DNA from: Allomyces macrogynus ATCC 38327
Taxonomy: Eukaryota; Blastocladiomycota; Blastocladiomycetes; Blastocladiales; Blastocladiaceae
Reading direction: 5' to 3'
Length of the DNA stretch: 33,882 nt
Assembly: GCA_000151295.1 (NCBI GenBank)
Contig: GG745377.1
Coordinates: forward strand, 132,739 to 166,620
In this document: positions 20,596-30,724 of the stretch, one piece after another
Position numbering within the stretch: position 1 is the stretch's first letter
Layout of the letters: every line of letters begins with the position of its first letter
Program-made: the position numbers and the translations under genes
The notes under the pieces: generated by a model
The model's input: only the letters and a program-made list of their open reading frames with translations
What the model was told of the DNA's origin: nothing
Databases searched by the model: none

Positions 20596-21607
20596 CAAGT
20601 AATGGTGCGTCTGAAGTGGCAAGGGCCAGAGCCGCAGTGTTGGTATCCTAGAGGTGGAGACATGAGATAATCGTCAGGATAATCTTTCTTGAGTGGTATA
20701 GCGACCATCAAGGGCACTGAGCGTACGACTTTGGGCAGCCGCTGTGATGGCTCTAAAAAAAAAACGATTTTGTCATCATCTTCGTCCTCCAAGTCAAGGT
20801 CAGTGCTATTCGACAGCACGGAAATTTCCGGTTCAATAGCCGGATTGGGGACAACTGGATCAATGCGCTCAGACACATTGAGTAAATCTGGCACAGGTGT
20901 CTGTCCGTGGCCCAAGTCTGGTGTACTCAAAGCAATCGGGTCATGCCCTGCGCGAGAGAAACCATCCTCCTGGCCAGGTCCTGAAATCAGTCCATCTCCA
21001 GATTAACAATTGGCGGTGCCAAACTGCCCAGTTGGCCTGGTTCAACAACAACGGGCATCGCACCAGTACTCTGAACACATTCCACCAAGTTGTCAGAGAG
21101 CGGAATCAAGGACCAAATGAGCACAAGACCCGTGGGAGGGAAATTCCTGCGACAGATCAACGAGCGCGTCGAGCAGGGGTTGACCAGCACTGGGCACCAA
21201 ATTCAAAGCAGAAGATGGAGCAACAAATGGACCATGGATGAAGGCACCTGGCGGGCCAGCGCATGGTCAGGGCAGCAAACACAGAGCGTCAGATTGATGT
21301 CAAACTACACAATTGATCAATCAGTGCGTGAGTGGTTCGCGTCCGTCAGGATTTCAGCCCAAAATGGACGGCAACGCATCAACACAGACGAGACGTACAG
21401 AGGGAAGGCCTCGCGCTTCGCTGCCATTCCTGGTCGCAGATTCAGCACGTAAGCTCGATGTGGAGGTGGTGGCATGAGCATCATCGTGCAGGTTTGCTGG
21501 TTCCATGTCGGAATCGGCCAGGTCGGCAAGTATGGTTGGAGTGCAGCAAGCCAGATCGCGTCACGGTGTACAATCTGGAGCAATGCACCAAGTTGGCCGT
21601 GGGTCAC
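20216..21607 (-). pseudogene. RS/RRM repeat-family member E (multiple frameshifts)
   Basis: A leading exon starts MPPPPHRAYVLNLRPGMAA (ATG near 21475). After the acceptor gtgtag at 21305-21310 the family N block begins FDINLTL (21304). It then shifts frame to GAFIHGPFVAPSS and LLDALVDLSQEFP, shifts again to PPTGLVLIWSLIPLSDNLVE and GAMPVVVEPG, and shifts again to an acidic segment (STDLDLEDEDDDKIVFF) that parallels the PSDSDDDDDSG segment of member F. A (GCA)n microsatellite interrupts it at 20562-20592. An Arg-Ser remnant follows (RARSRSIPRSRSPSSSHTTT, 20480-20420). The RVSR block and RRM are not recognisable. At least three frame changes mark it as a pseudogene. Confidence 0.65.
20562..20592 (+). 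repeat. (GCA)n trinucleotide repeat, about 10 units
   Basis: Thirty-one bases of pure GCA/CAG repeat inside member E. On the minus strand one frame would give a poly-Cys run, which is not credible as protein and supports decay of this copy. Confidence 0.9.
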
Positions 21608-21854
21608 AAGTAGAGGAGCGCGAGTGCGACAAGCTGGTTCAGGACAGTTGCGACAATCCGGGAGGATGGCCGCTCGGTGATCTGAATGTGTTCAAGTGCT
21701 CGCGGCAGCCTGGAGGGTGGTGGTGGTGGATGGTGGACGGTGGAGCCAGGAGGGCGGAGGGAGGTGTGGTGGCGTCGCCTGTCAAGAGCAAGGAGTCATT
21801 GACCGCGCAGACATAACAAGGAAAAAACCAAACGCCGTTCACAAAAATCGCTCT

Positions 21855-24818
21855 TCATCGGCGCGGCCGCCTCGGCGGTCGTGGCAGCAGCGACTTCGCC
21901 GGCGCGGAGCTCGACCCCGCCTGCGACCCCGCCGGGCGCCATGGGCCGCGTTCCCGCGATCGAGACCGTGACCGCGACCGTGACCGCGACCGCGACCGAC
22001 TCCGGCTCCGTGACGGCCCATGGCGTGGGCGCGGCCGCGAGCGCGACTGCGACCGGGATCGGGACCGCGACCCGGTGGCGCCTCGCGCCATGCCCATTCC
22101 CGAACCCCACCTCTTCGGCGGCCCGCCTTGCCCGGCTCGTAAATGTTTAGGTACGGCGGCGGTGGCGGCGGTGGCGGCGGAAGCGGCTGCGACATGGACC
22201 GTCGGAACTCCCAGTTCCGACGCACCACCACCGCCACCGCTCGGTGCGTGGCCGCGCGGCTTGATCATACTTGATGACCGCCGCAACTGGTGCCGCAGGT
22301 CGGTCGGCGGCAAGGCCGGCGTGGGCGGTGGGAGCGGCGACGGCGAACCCACGTGCGTGTCGGCCATTGCCGCTTCGTCGCCCGCGGATGAATGGAGGTC
22401 GTCGTGGGTCCGCGCGGGCGAGTTGCACGCGGACTCCAGGAGCCCGCCGTGCGACGCGTAGGTCGTCCAGGACGTGGCCGAGGGAGATTGGTCGGGTGCT
22501 GGGTCAGATGCAGGCAACGGCAAAGAGGGTGGGAGCGCCGCGACGTTCAGCATTCGGAACGACAGCCCATTTCCGCGCGTGGAATGGAGGAATGAGATGC
22601 CGCTGCTCGTGCGGGCGCCGTTGATCGGTGTTCGGTCGTGCTGCGGCGAGCTCAAGAACGACAGGCCCGCTGGCGTCGGCGACGGGAGCGAGCCGTGCGT
22701 GTCGACGACCATCGCATAATGCGGTGCGGCGTCGGGCTGCGAGTGGGGCGACACAGTGTGCTGGAAAATCGAGGCCGAGAGCGTGCGCTTCAGCGGGACA
22801 AAAGAACGAGCTGGAGGGCGCGGTGATGGCGGCGGCAGAGGGGCAGTAGAACGAGCCGGAGGAAGCGGTGATAGCAGCGGCGGAGGGGCAGTAAAATGAG
22901 CTGGAGGACGCGTTGGTGGCAGCAGCGGCGGTGGTTCAGCGGGTCCCAGAGCGTCCACGTCCATGACGTCGGAATGCGCATCTGGCGCGGGGCCTTCTTC
23001 TGGAAATCCGAGAGAGCGTGATGGCCATTGAGACGCAATGACGTGCACAGGCATCGGCGAGGACGGGTCCATCACAACTAGTGCAACGGGCGCAGAGGCT
23101 TGCTGCCCTGGCCGAGCCGAGTCGGATGGTGGTGGGGGTGGTGGAAGCACACGCGCAGGACTCGTCGGAGGCCGCTTTTCGGGCTCGGGAGCAAAAGAGC
23201 GCTGGAACGTGCGCATCTGGGGTGGGCTCGTCGGGCCAGGCGACATGTCCATCGGCTCGGGCACATCCACGGCCGTCGGTTCCAGCGGGAATGACTCACT
23301 TGATGCCGCCGCTGCAGAATCGGGTGGAGAATGAGCTGGTCGAGGAGACGGTGGCCGTGGTCGAGGAAGCGACGGTTCCCGTCGTAGCTGGTCAAGCGAA
23401 TCGGTGGCATCGGGGCCGCAACCCCGGGTTGCATCCCGGTCGCGCGGTTCCTGCTCAGCGGCCACCGTGTCGGGTCGAGCTTGATTTGGTGGTGCACCAT
23501 GGGGCTCGGGCTGTGCGCGAGGCTCCGGGGGCGACTGATCGGCATGCGGTGACGATCGCGGAGGCGATCGCGGGTGCTCCGCCGGTGGTGGCTGTTCGGG
23601 TGGAGATAGCACGGCCGGAACGTTGGGCACAGACGGAAGGGGTCCCGGGTCGGGTAAAGGTGGAGCTGCATGGGGCGCAAACAGTGGTTGCCGAGGGAGC
23701 ACGACCGGCCTATGCGAATCGGGAGCGACAGGAGCCTCGCACGGAAAGGATGGGCCCAAATTCACCGCGCCGCTATCATCATCGTCGTCAGAGTCCGACG
23801 GCAGGTCAATAATCTTGGATTCGAGCGGCTGGCGCGCGCGACGTGGTGACCGGACTGGCAGCGCACGAGCGGAAACCGGCATAAGCGGTGTCGCTGGTGG
23901 TGACGGCCCGGGTCGGTCCCCGTTGAGTGCGAGAGATGGTCGACGTGAGGCCAATGGGCACTCTGTGGCAGCGCGATGCTGGTCAATGGGTGGAGCAGCG
24001 TGTTCTGTTCGAGGCATGTCGTGTTCGGGAGCAGCGAGTGTAGGTGGTCGCGATGGACGAGTCCGAGACGCAGGGACGGTTTCAAGCACATTTCGTCCTG
24101 GTTCAGCGCGCTCGGTTTGCGCGTCGGCAGGCGCGGGCGAGGCACGGCCCTTTTGCAGCACGTCGTCGCGCACGACCGGAGACGGCACAGCGGGCGCTGT
24201 CGAGGATGCCGTGTGCCGTTCCGAGCTCGCAATCGACGGCGCTGGCGACGGGACGGGCGTGCTCATCAGTGGGGTCAGTGCCACACACGATGCGACCGGG
24301 TCAGTGGCGACAGCAGCAGCAGCGATAACAGCAGGTGGAGGGCGGGGCGCGTCGGCGTGCGCCAAAGGCGAGCGCAAATGCTCGCTCATACTCGGCGGTG
24401 GTGGTGGAGCCGGCTGCGGGGACTCGAGTGACACAGCGCTCTGAGCATCCATGCTCCTCGGCGTGAGCACATTATCTGAAGCAGCAGCATGACCAGGCAC
24501 CGCGCGAGGTGCCGGCTTCGGGACGGCCCCAACGACGGGAACACCGCCAGCATGGCGGATACGGGCAGAGAGATCGTCGGATAACGGCATCAGCGACCGA
24601 ATAAGTGCGAGGCCGGCCGGCGGGTACTGGCGCGACAGGTCGACGAGGGCCTCGAGCAGCGTCTGGCCAACGAGCGACACGGTTCCGGGCGCGGTCGTGT
24701 CCAGGTCGTGCACGACCACTGGGCCGGAAATGGTAACATGCGGTCTGAGAGCGCTGTTTGCACTGGCGGCCACGGGTGAGCCGCGTGTCGAGAAGCGGAG
24801 CGACAGATTGACGGCAAA
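21855..24818 (-). CDS. RS repeat-family member F (long, lacks C-terminal domains)
   Basis: One long open exon from the acceptor ctag (24819-24822) to the stop at 21855, about 987 residues. It begins FAVNLSLRF, followed by the family N block (HVTISGPVVV, LLEALVDLSRQYPPAGLALI, then RSLMPLSDDLSARIRHAGG). A very long Pro/Ser/Ala-rich region follows, with an acidic patch (LPSDSDDDDDSGAVNLG), a PPARS/PPPLLSP minisatellite, and a terminal pure Arg-Ser run just before PRPPRRPRR and stop. The RVSR block and RRM found in other members are absent, so F may be a truncated or specialised form. A first exon starting MPFFRRGCRSAADPPRRIDE (ATG at 24948) is likely, but the phase does not close with the obvious donor. 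Probably nuclear because of the Arg-Ser region. Confidence 0.6.
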   Translation of the reverse strand, partial: FAVNLSLRFSTRGSPVAASANSALRPHVTISGPVVVHDLDTTAPGTVSLVGQTLLEALVDLSRQYPPAGLALIRSLMPLSDDLSARIRHAGGVPVVGAVPKPAPRAVPGHAAASDNVLTPRSMDAQSAVSLESPQPAPPPPPSMSEHLRSPLAHADAPRPPPAVIAAAAVATDPVASCVALTPLMSTPVPSPAPSIASSERHTASSTAPAVPSPVVRDDVLQKGRASPAPADAQTERAEPGRNVLETVPASRTRPSRPPTLAAPEHDMPRTEHAAPPIDQHRAATECPLASRRPSLALNGDRPGPSPPATPLMPVSARALPVRSPRRARQPLESKIIDLPSDSDDDDDSGAVNLGPSFPCEAPVAPDSHRPVVLPRQPLFAPHAAPPLPDPGPLPSVPNVPAVLSPPEQPPPAEHPRSPPRSSPHADQSPPEPRAQPEPHGAPPNQARPDTVAAEQEPRDRDATRGCGPDATDSLDQLRREPSLPRPRPPSPRPAHSPPDSAAAASSESFPLEPTAVDVPEPMDMSPGPTSPPQMRTFQRSFAPEPEKRPPTSPARVLPPPPPPSDSARPGQQASAPVALVVMDPSSPMPVHVIASQWPSRSLGFPEEGPAPDAHSDVMDVDALGPAEPPPLLPPTRPPAHFTAPPPLLSPLPPARSTAPLPPPSPRPPARSFVPLKRTLSASIFQHTVSPHSQPDAAPHYAMVVDTHGSLPSPTPAGLSFLSSPQHDRTPINGARTSSGISFLHSTRGNGLSFRMLNVAALPPSLPLPASDPAPDQSPSATSWTTYASHGGLLESACNSPARTHDDLHSSAGDEAAMADTHVGSPSPLPPPTPALPPTDLRHQLRRSSSMIKPRGHAPSGGGGGASELGVPTVHVAAASAATAATAAVPKHLRAGQGGPPKRWGSGMGMARGATGSRSRSRSQSRSRPRPRHGPSRSRSRSRSRSRSRSRSRSRERGPWRPAGSQAGSSSAPAKSLLPRPPRRPRR
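22800..22940 (-). repeat. Coding minisatellite in member F
   Basis: About three imperfect ~50-bp units on the minus strand encode PPAHFTAPPPLLSPL, PPARSTAPLPPPSPR and PPARSFVPL in tandem. Confidence 0.6.
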
Positions 24819-24948
24819 CTAGTTGATCAATGAAGATTGGCATGAGCACTTGACAGTCCACCTTGTTTAAGTATGGGCGGGACAAGTACTTCGTCGATAC
24901 GGCGAGGTGGGTCGGCCGCAGACCGGCAGCCTCGGCGGAAGAATGGCA

Positions 24949-25307
24949 TGGTGCTGCTGTTCATGCACTGGCGGGCGCGAATGACATTGTTGCTTGTCGC
25001 CTGCTGCTGGTCCGTATTGCTGCCAATCGTGCGCGCAGGTGTGGTTGGTCAAGTCGTGATCGCGGTCGTCGTGTCGACGGTGATGGGAGCGAGTGAGTGG
25101 ATGGATGGACAGGAGGCAGGAAGAACAGAAGCAGAACGATTTGCGACATGCATCAAGTACTGTCATGCGTTTATAACGTGTGGCACGCAAAGTGCGACCA
25201 AACCGTCTCGCATCGACGACAGGCCCGTTCCTCGCTCCGCGCATTCCCATTTACCATCTTTCTACGACCGCAACCAGCTTGGCGCGGCTCGAATCGACGC
25301 TGTCAAC
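24949..25307. other. Intergenic region between member F and the Dpb4-like gene
   Basis: Divergent promoter region of two genes. A hydrophobic plus-strand frame (MTLLLVACCWSVLLPIVRAG) is visible but overlaps the proposed first exon of member F, and I do not call it a gene. Confidence 0.35.
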
Positions 25308-26179
25308 ATGCCGCAAAACAACAACGGCGAAGACTCCTCGAGTATCGACGACTATGGTCTGCCCAAGTCGCAAATCACCAAAATCTTCAAGGAATCGGTA
25401 AGCGCATCCGACATCTGTTTTTGATGGGCAAGATGCGACCAGATTTGCGAAACAATAGCGCAAGATATCATAGACAGCGTTCCTTGCCTGACCATGCGCC
25501 GGATGCCAGGTGCCGCCAGGAACCAACTTGCAGCGCGAAGCGCGCGAGGCACTCGACCAGGCGACAGTTACGTTCGTTAACTACCTGACGTTCATGTACA
25601 TGACGCTCTTTGGAATTCTTCGTCGCAATCGCGATGCTCATGCGCACCTTCTCCACCGGCAGGGCCACCGAGATCACGACCAAGGCCGGGAAAAAGACGA
25701 TCAGTCCAAACGACGTGCTCACGGCGCTCGAGGCCATGGAAATGCCCGACCTGGTCCCAACGTTGCGCGAAGCGCTCGACCGTACGCTCTTTTGTACTTG
25801 GGTTGGCGTCCCGCTTGCATGTTTGCGAATCTCGAGTCGTTTGCTGACCTCGAATCCTGCCACTTTACCAGAGTATCAGCAGCAAAAGCAAGCAAAACGC
25901 GCCGCGAGTGGGTCCAAGACCAAGGACGTGCCATCAAGCGCTCCTTCCACTGAGCCGCCGCTTCCCATGGCCGAAGTCGACGAGCCGGTCGCCGAGCTCG
26001 ACCGGCCAGCGACAGCAGCGACCACCAACTCGACCGCATCGGCTGCAACAACGGCGGCGACCTCGACCCCCGCTGGCGGCTCGGCCACCTGGCTCGCGTC
26101 TGTGGCCGCCAGCTCCACCAACAACGACGATGTCAACAGCGACGAGGAAATTGATATCATGGACGTAGACGACGATTGA
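25308..26179 (+). CDS. Dpb4/POLE3-like histone-fold protein
   Basis: Four exons (25308-25397, 25510-25595, 25663-25781, 25872-26179) close exactly in frame and give 200 residues. The N-terminal half is an H2B/CBF-A-type histone fold: YGLPKSQITKIFKES (alpha-1), LQREAREALDQATVTFVNYL (alpha-2), ATEITTKAGKKTISPNDVLT (loop 2 and alpha-3), ALEAMEMPDLVPTLREAL. The order and wording match Dpb4/POLE3 (CHRAC17), which pairs with a Dpb3/POLE4-type partner in DNA polymerase epsilon and in chromatin-remodelling complexes. The C-terminus is Ala/Thr/Ser-rich and ends in an acidic stretch (SDEEIDIMDVDDD), as in that family. It converges with the Esf2 gene; the stops are 81 bp apart. POLE3 rather than NF-YB is favoured by LPKSQITKI. 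Confidence 0.85.
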
Positions 26180-26260
26180 ATCAATTTCAAAATTTTCGTT
26201 TTGAGAGTGCATTGAATATATATCCACTTACACCTCCACAGCGCCGTGCCACACGCACAC

Positions 26261-27684
26261 TTAGCCAAAGATCTTGGACAGTACGCCCTTGACCTTGGAC
26301 AAGTCCTCGCTCGCGCCCGACTCCTCGACATCGTGCACGACCTTGCGCTGCTTGAACCGGCGCCGGATGTTGTTCATTTCCGACGCTGCCGCGTCGCCCG
26401 CATTCGCCTTGATGGCGTTGGCGTGCGACTTGGCTGTGGCCAGGTCGGCCGCGGCAGAGGCCGCAGCGGCCGCGATCGCGTCGGCCTCGTCGTCGGTGCG
26501 CTTGCGCTTGGCCTTTTTGGCCTCCATGGCCGAGACCATCTTGCCTTTGGCCACGTTTTCGAGGTAGACCTTGTTCTCGCGCTTGGCCTGCATGATCTCG
26601 TTGCGCAGCCGCTGCTCGCGCTGGCGCTTCTCGTAGGCTGTTGTGAAATGGGTGGAGAGCGTGAGTGGGCCACAGTGTCCACCAAGATGCCCTAGGAAAG
26701 CACGCGCGTACCAATCTGCTCGGTCAAGTGATGCCACTTGAACTTGGGCAAGTATTTCAAGTTCCAAATACTGTCGTGCCACTTCGACAGTTTCCGGCCG
26801 CCAATCAGCTCGTTGTTGAGCGCCTTGGCCACGGCTTTCGCCTCACGCTTATCGAGAAACTCGATCCAGCCCTCGACATAGTTTTTGCGGCCGTTGCCCG
26901 TGTACTTTTTCCGCTTGTGCGCCGACTTGGCGTCTTCGAGCGCCAGGTAGATGCGGCCAATATCGGCATACTGCGAAAGCAGCTTGCGCACCACGTCCGG
27001 CGGCATGAACCGCGGCACGCGCGACATGTATACGAGCCCCGTGCGGTCGGTCTTTGCCTTGAAGTCGCTCAGGTCCTTTTCGCTAAGCACCTTTTTGGCG
27101 GCAGCGGGCTTCTTGCGGCGCGGTAAGTCGTCGTCAGCGGCGGCGGCGGCGTCGGATGCGGACGCAGCGTCGTCGTCGACGTTGAGGTCGTCATCGGAAA
27201 CGTTATCGTTCGCAGCGGCGTCCTCATCATCGCTCGCCTCGTTCGAGTCGTATCTTTCCGATCCCGCGTCCTCAACGTCGTCTCCACTCTCATCGTGCGC
27301 ACGACCGTCGAAATCGTCGGCGTCGTCCTTGAAATCGACGTGATCGAGCGTCGCCAGGTTGAACCGGTCGTCGACAGCCTTGAATCGGTCGTCCATGGCA
27401 AACCGCGAGTCCTTGGCGGCAGGATCCGGCCTGTCGTCCTCGTCGTCATGCTGCGGCGCGCTCCTCGGTGATGCGGGTAGGCCGGCAGCGGTGGCGGGTA
27501 CAGACTTGGGACTTGCCGCAGTTGCTGATGGCGGTGCAGCCGGCGCGGATCTCGGGTTACTCTTCCTGCTGCTCTTTTTGGCCATGGTGCTGCTGGTGCC
27601 CGTGGTGCTTGTCGTCTTCGACTCGTCGTTCTCGTGATGTGAGGAAATGGAGTGTGACTTGGACGGCACACGCGCGGAGCTCAT
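26261..27684 (-). CDS. ESF2: Esf2/ABT1 rRNA-processing RRM protein
   Basis: Two exons, 27684-26712 and 26637-26261, joined by a 74-nt phase-1 intron, give 449 residues; the in-frame ATG at 27585 (ACCATGG context) would give 416. An acidic low-complexity N-terminus (SDDDLNVDDDAASASD, with Lys clusters) precedes the RRM: GLVYMSRVPRFMPPDVVRKL, IGRIYLALED, the family-typical insertion HKRKKYTGNGRKNYVEGWIE, and LNNELIGGRKLSKWHDSIWN. Then LKYLPKFKWHHLTEQI and a basic coiled-coil tail AYEKRQREQRLRNEI follow, the signature of Esf2/ABT1. In yeast this nucleolar protein acts in small-subunit processome assembly and stimulates a DEAD-box helicase. The gene diverges from the RabGAP gene across about 220 bp. 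Confidence 0.92.
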
Positions 27685-27906
27685 GTGAGCGCAGCTGAGC
27701 GGTTGGCCTGCGAAGCGAGAGAGCAACCGACGCCCTCACGTGTCAACTCCCTTTGGCCCATCCACGCCAAAGCCCGCCACAGTCTCGTCGACTTGGCATC
27801 CATTCCATTCATTTTATGACCCTCAGCACCGATTCCACGCCGTCAAGTTGAAGCAGCAGATTGCAATCGACCAGCATCACGCGCCAGTACCCGATCCTCG
27901 TTGACC
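27685..27906. promoter_or_regulatory. Divergent promoter interval
   Basis: 222 bp between the starts of the Esf2 gene (-) and the RabGAP gene (+). It must hold both promoters. No clear TATA element or other named motif is visible. Confidence 0.35.
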
Positions 27907-30290
27907 ATGCCGACCGAACAGCCGTCAGGCGCCGCTCCAGCTCCAGCTGTCGAAGATCACGTCGCGGGCGCGCCTGGACAAGAAAGTAGGCCATCAGCAG
28001 GTGGAATGCATGATCTCTTCGATCCTATGTTGATGGACATGTTGTGCTGACGATGGTGAACATCGATTCTCGTCCAACGCGGACTGTACAGCGCCGCCAG
28101 CAAGCGAGCACGCACACCAATCATCACCGGCATCTGCGCACGGGAATGGCGCGTCAAGCGCGTCTAGGAGTAGCGGGCCTCCGTTGCCGGCGCTCACGTA
28201 CGCGAATTCGCCCAGGATTGGTCAACACCGTCGTCGTGAATCGAATTGACGCCAGAGCGCTGCTCGCACCACCAGGATCGCGACGCAATTCACATCACAG
28301 CCCGCGCTGGCCGCGGCTGCCGCACCTCCACCAGCTGTCGACCCCGCACCGGCGCCGGCACCCGCACCCGCACCCACACCTGCACCAGCGCCTGCCGTCG
28401 GCTCGGGTCCTGGCGGCCTGAACGCGTCCGCCGAGTCCAAGTCGTTCTGGAAGCGGCAGGTATCTCGAGTCCCTGGGAGGTGTGCCGTCGACGGACTCTC
28501 CATTTTACCGCTATACTACACCAATTCGCACACGCTCGTCGAGTGAGTACGCGTTCTGAACTGTGCGCTTGCATCTCGCGTCGTGTAGTATCCGGCCCGC
28601 GCAGAGCAAGCATTCGCCCAGTATTGTCATTGGCGCGCAGCACACGTTTGGAAGTCATCCGCTCAAGCAGTACGCTCTTTGCCCCATTGACGTTCCCGTA
28701 CTATCGCTTGCAGTTGACCGTCGTGACTTCGTCGCCATTCTAGCATCGCCGGCTCAAGCGCGACCGGCTCACCCAACGCCAGTCCTAAACCCGACCGCCG
28801 CGCCATCCACTCGCGCGACGAATTCGTCACGGAAATGTCCGACGCGTGGGGCGACGCGGACTCGCGCCCGCGCCGGTCGCGGCAGCCGTCCGGGGCTGAC
28901 GCGCCCATGTCGACGCCGTCTATGGGCATGTCCTTGTCACCATCGTCCACGTCGATCAAGACGGCTGCGGGACCACCACCTCCGAGTACGGCCGCGCTCG
29001 ATTCGGCGCCGCCGACGCCGGCACCGGCACCAACTGCCATGGACCAGCGCAGGAACAAGGTTAGGGCGGTACTCGAGGCGCCGACCGTGGATATGGGTAC
29101 GTGTTGTGCGCCACGATGCATTGATCGGAAAACAGAACTCACTGATTCGCTCACTTTTGTAGCCAACCTGAAAAAGCTGTGCTGGGCCGGCATCCCGCCC
29201 GAGTTCCGCGCGCTGTGCTGGCAATTGCTCATGGGCTACCTGCCACCGACCGCTGACCGGCGCGATGCGACGCTTGTGCGCAAGCGCAAGGAGTATGCCG
29301 ACACGGTGCAGCAAAACTTTGGCACCGAGGAGCCGGCCGACAAGGCGCTCATGCACCAGATTCACATTGACGTGCTGCGCACGCTGCCGAGCCCGCTCTA
29401 CGGCCACGAGCGCATTCAGCGCGCGCTCGAGCGCGTCTTGTACTGCTGGGCGATTCGTCACCCGGCGTCCGGGTACGTGCAGGGGATCAATGACCTATTG
29501 ACCCCGTTTGTGTCGGTGTTTTTGGGACCGCATTTGGGTACGTTGGCGTGTCGATGAGGGGCCGCTGGGTGGTGCTGAAACTGATGGAGTTCGTGAGATC
29601 GGTAGACGCCAAGTATACCAACGTCGATACCTTGGGCGAGGACACGCTGGCCAATGCCGAGGCCGACGCGTTCTGGTGCCTAACCAAGCTGATCGACGGG
29701 ATCCAGGTTCGTATACCTTGCTTGACACCGTCTCTCAATCACGATTGCATATGCTGACCGCAATCGATCTTCTCCACCTGCCAGGACAACTACACCTTTG
29801 CGCAACCCGGTATCCAAAAGCAGGTCGCGCGACTCAAGGACCTCGTCGGCCGCATCGACGCGCCCTTGGCCGCGCACCTCGCGCAAGAAGGCATCGAGTT
29901 TATCCAGTTTGCGTTCCGGTGGATGAACTGCCTGCTGATGCGCGAGGTCAAGCACCCAATCACGATCCGCATGTGGGACACGTACTTGTCCGAGGACGGC
30001 GACTTGAATGACTTCCACGTGTACGTGTGCGCCGCATTCCTTGTCAAGTGGTCCAAGGAGCTCAGGGCAATGTCGTTCCCGGTACGTCGTGCGTCGCGAT
30101 TGTGGTTTGGCTTCGGGTGGAGAGTTGCTGGCAACTGACGTCGATTGTCGTGTTGTAGGATATCATGCTCTTTCTGCAGTCACCGCCAACGGCCGAGTGG
30201 GGCGACAAGGAGACGGAGTTGCTCCTGTCCGAGGCGTTTATGTGGAAGTCGCTGTTCCACAACTCGCCAAATCATTTGGCGGGCAAGTAA
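27907..30290 (+). CDS. TBC-domain RabGAP, Gyp1/TBC1D22 type
   Basis: Nine exons: 27907-27985, 28092-28197, 28276-28542, 28589-28669, 28744-29096, 29163-29537, 29606-29706, 29785-30081, 30159-30290. All phases close, giving 596 residues. A Pro/Ala-rich N-terminus leads to SFWKRQVSRVPG and IVIGAQHTF, recalling the WKK..VPGS..GAQH segment of TBC1D22. An SDAW segment follows, then the TBC domain: KKLCWAGIPPEFRALCWQLL, the arginine-finger motif IHIDVLRT, the glutamine-finger motif SGYVQGINDL, FWCLTKLIDGIQDNYTFAQP and FAFRWMNCLLMREV. The family accelerates GTP hydrolysis by Golgi Rabs such as Ypt1/Rab33. Both catalytic fingers are present. The 46-nt intron 28543-28588 is the least certain; a 28460-28604 intron also keeps the frame. 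Confidence 0.9.
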
Positions 30291-30724
30291 AATATGATTT
30301 CGATCATTGTTGCTCTTGTTGTGTTGCCGGGTGTAGCGCGCGTGCCCGTTTATCCCTGTCGTGCGGATTTATTTTGTGGGTGTCCTTCGATATGCGCTCT
30401 TCGACAGACGCTTTGATGTTGTGCGGTCCCGGACTTGGCTGGTGGCGTATTTTTTGTGGCGAAACGACCATGCATCGCCTGTTCCTCACAATTGCTTTGC
30501 CTCGGCCGACCGTTGACGCGCCCAGAGGTAATTTTCTGATGCCGGACTGCAGTCCAACCCATTTTCCCTCCAATCCTTTGGAGACTTTGCTCTCGCTCTC
30601 GACTGCAACAGCTGTATACCGATACCACTGCGAAAACGGCAATCCACAAATCCAACTTGCTGCACTTGCGTCGACTTGGCTCGCACACCCCCGACAAGTC
30701 CCGCTCAGCTTCTAGCTCGTCACG
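30291..30724 (+). other. Intergenic region, RabGAP to MscL
   Basis: It holds the 3' flank of the RabGAP gene and the promoter of the MscL gene. No coding signal was seen. Confidence 0.4.

Noticed and set aside
20556..20930. Frame ending in a poly-Cys run
   Set aside because: The Cys run is only the translation of the (GCA)n microsatellite; the upstream acidic part belongs to disrupted member E.
24873..25424. Plus-strand frame with a hydrophobic, signal-like stretch upstream of the Dpb4-like gene
   Set aside because: It overlaps a likely first exon of member F, has poor codon bias, and no ATG context or homology supports it.
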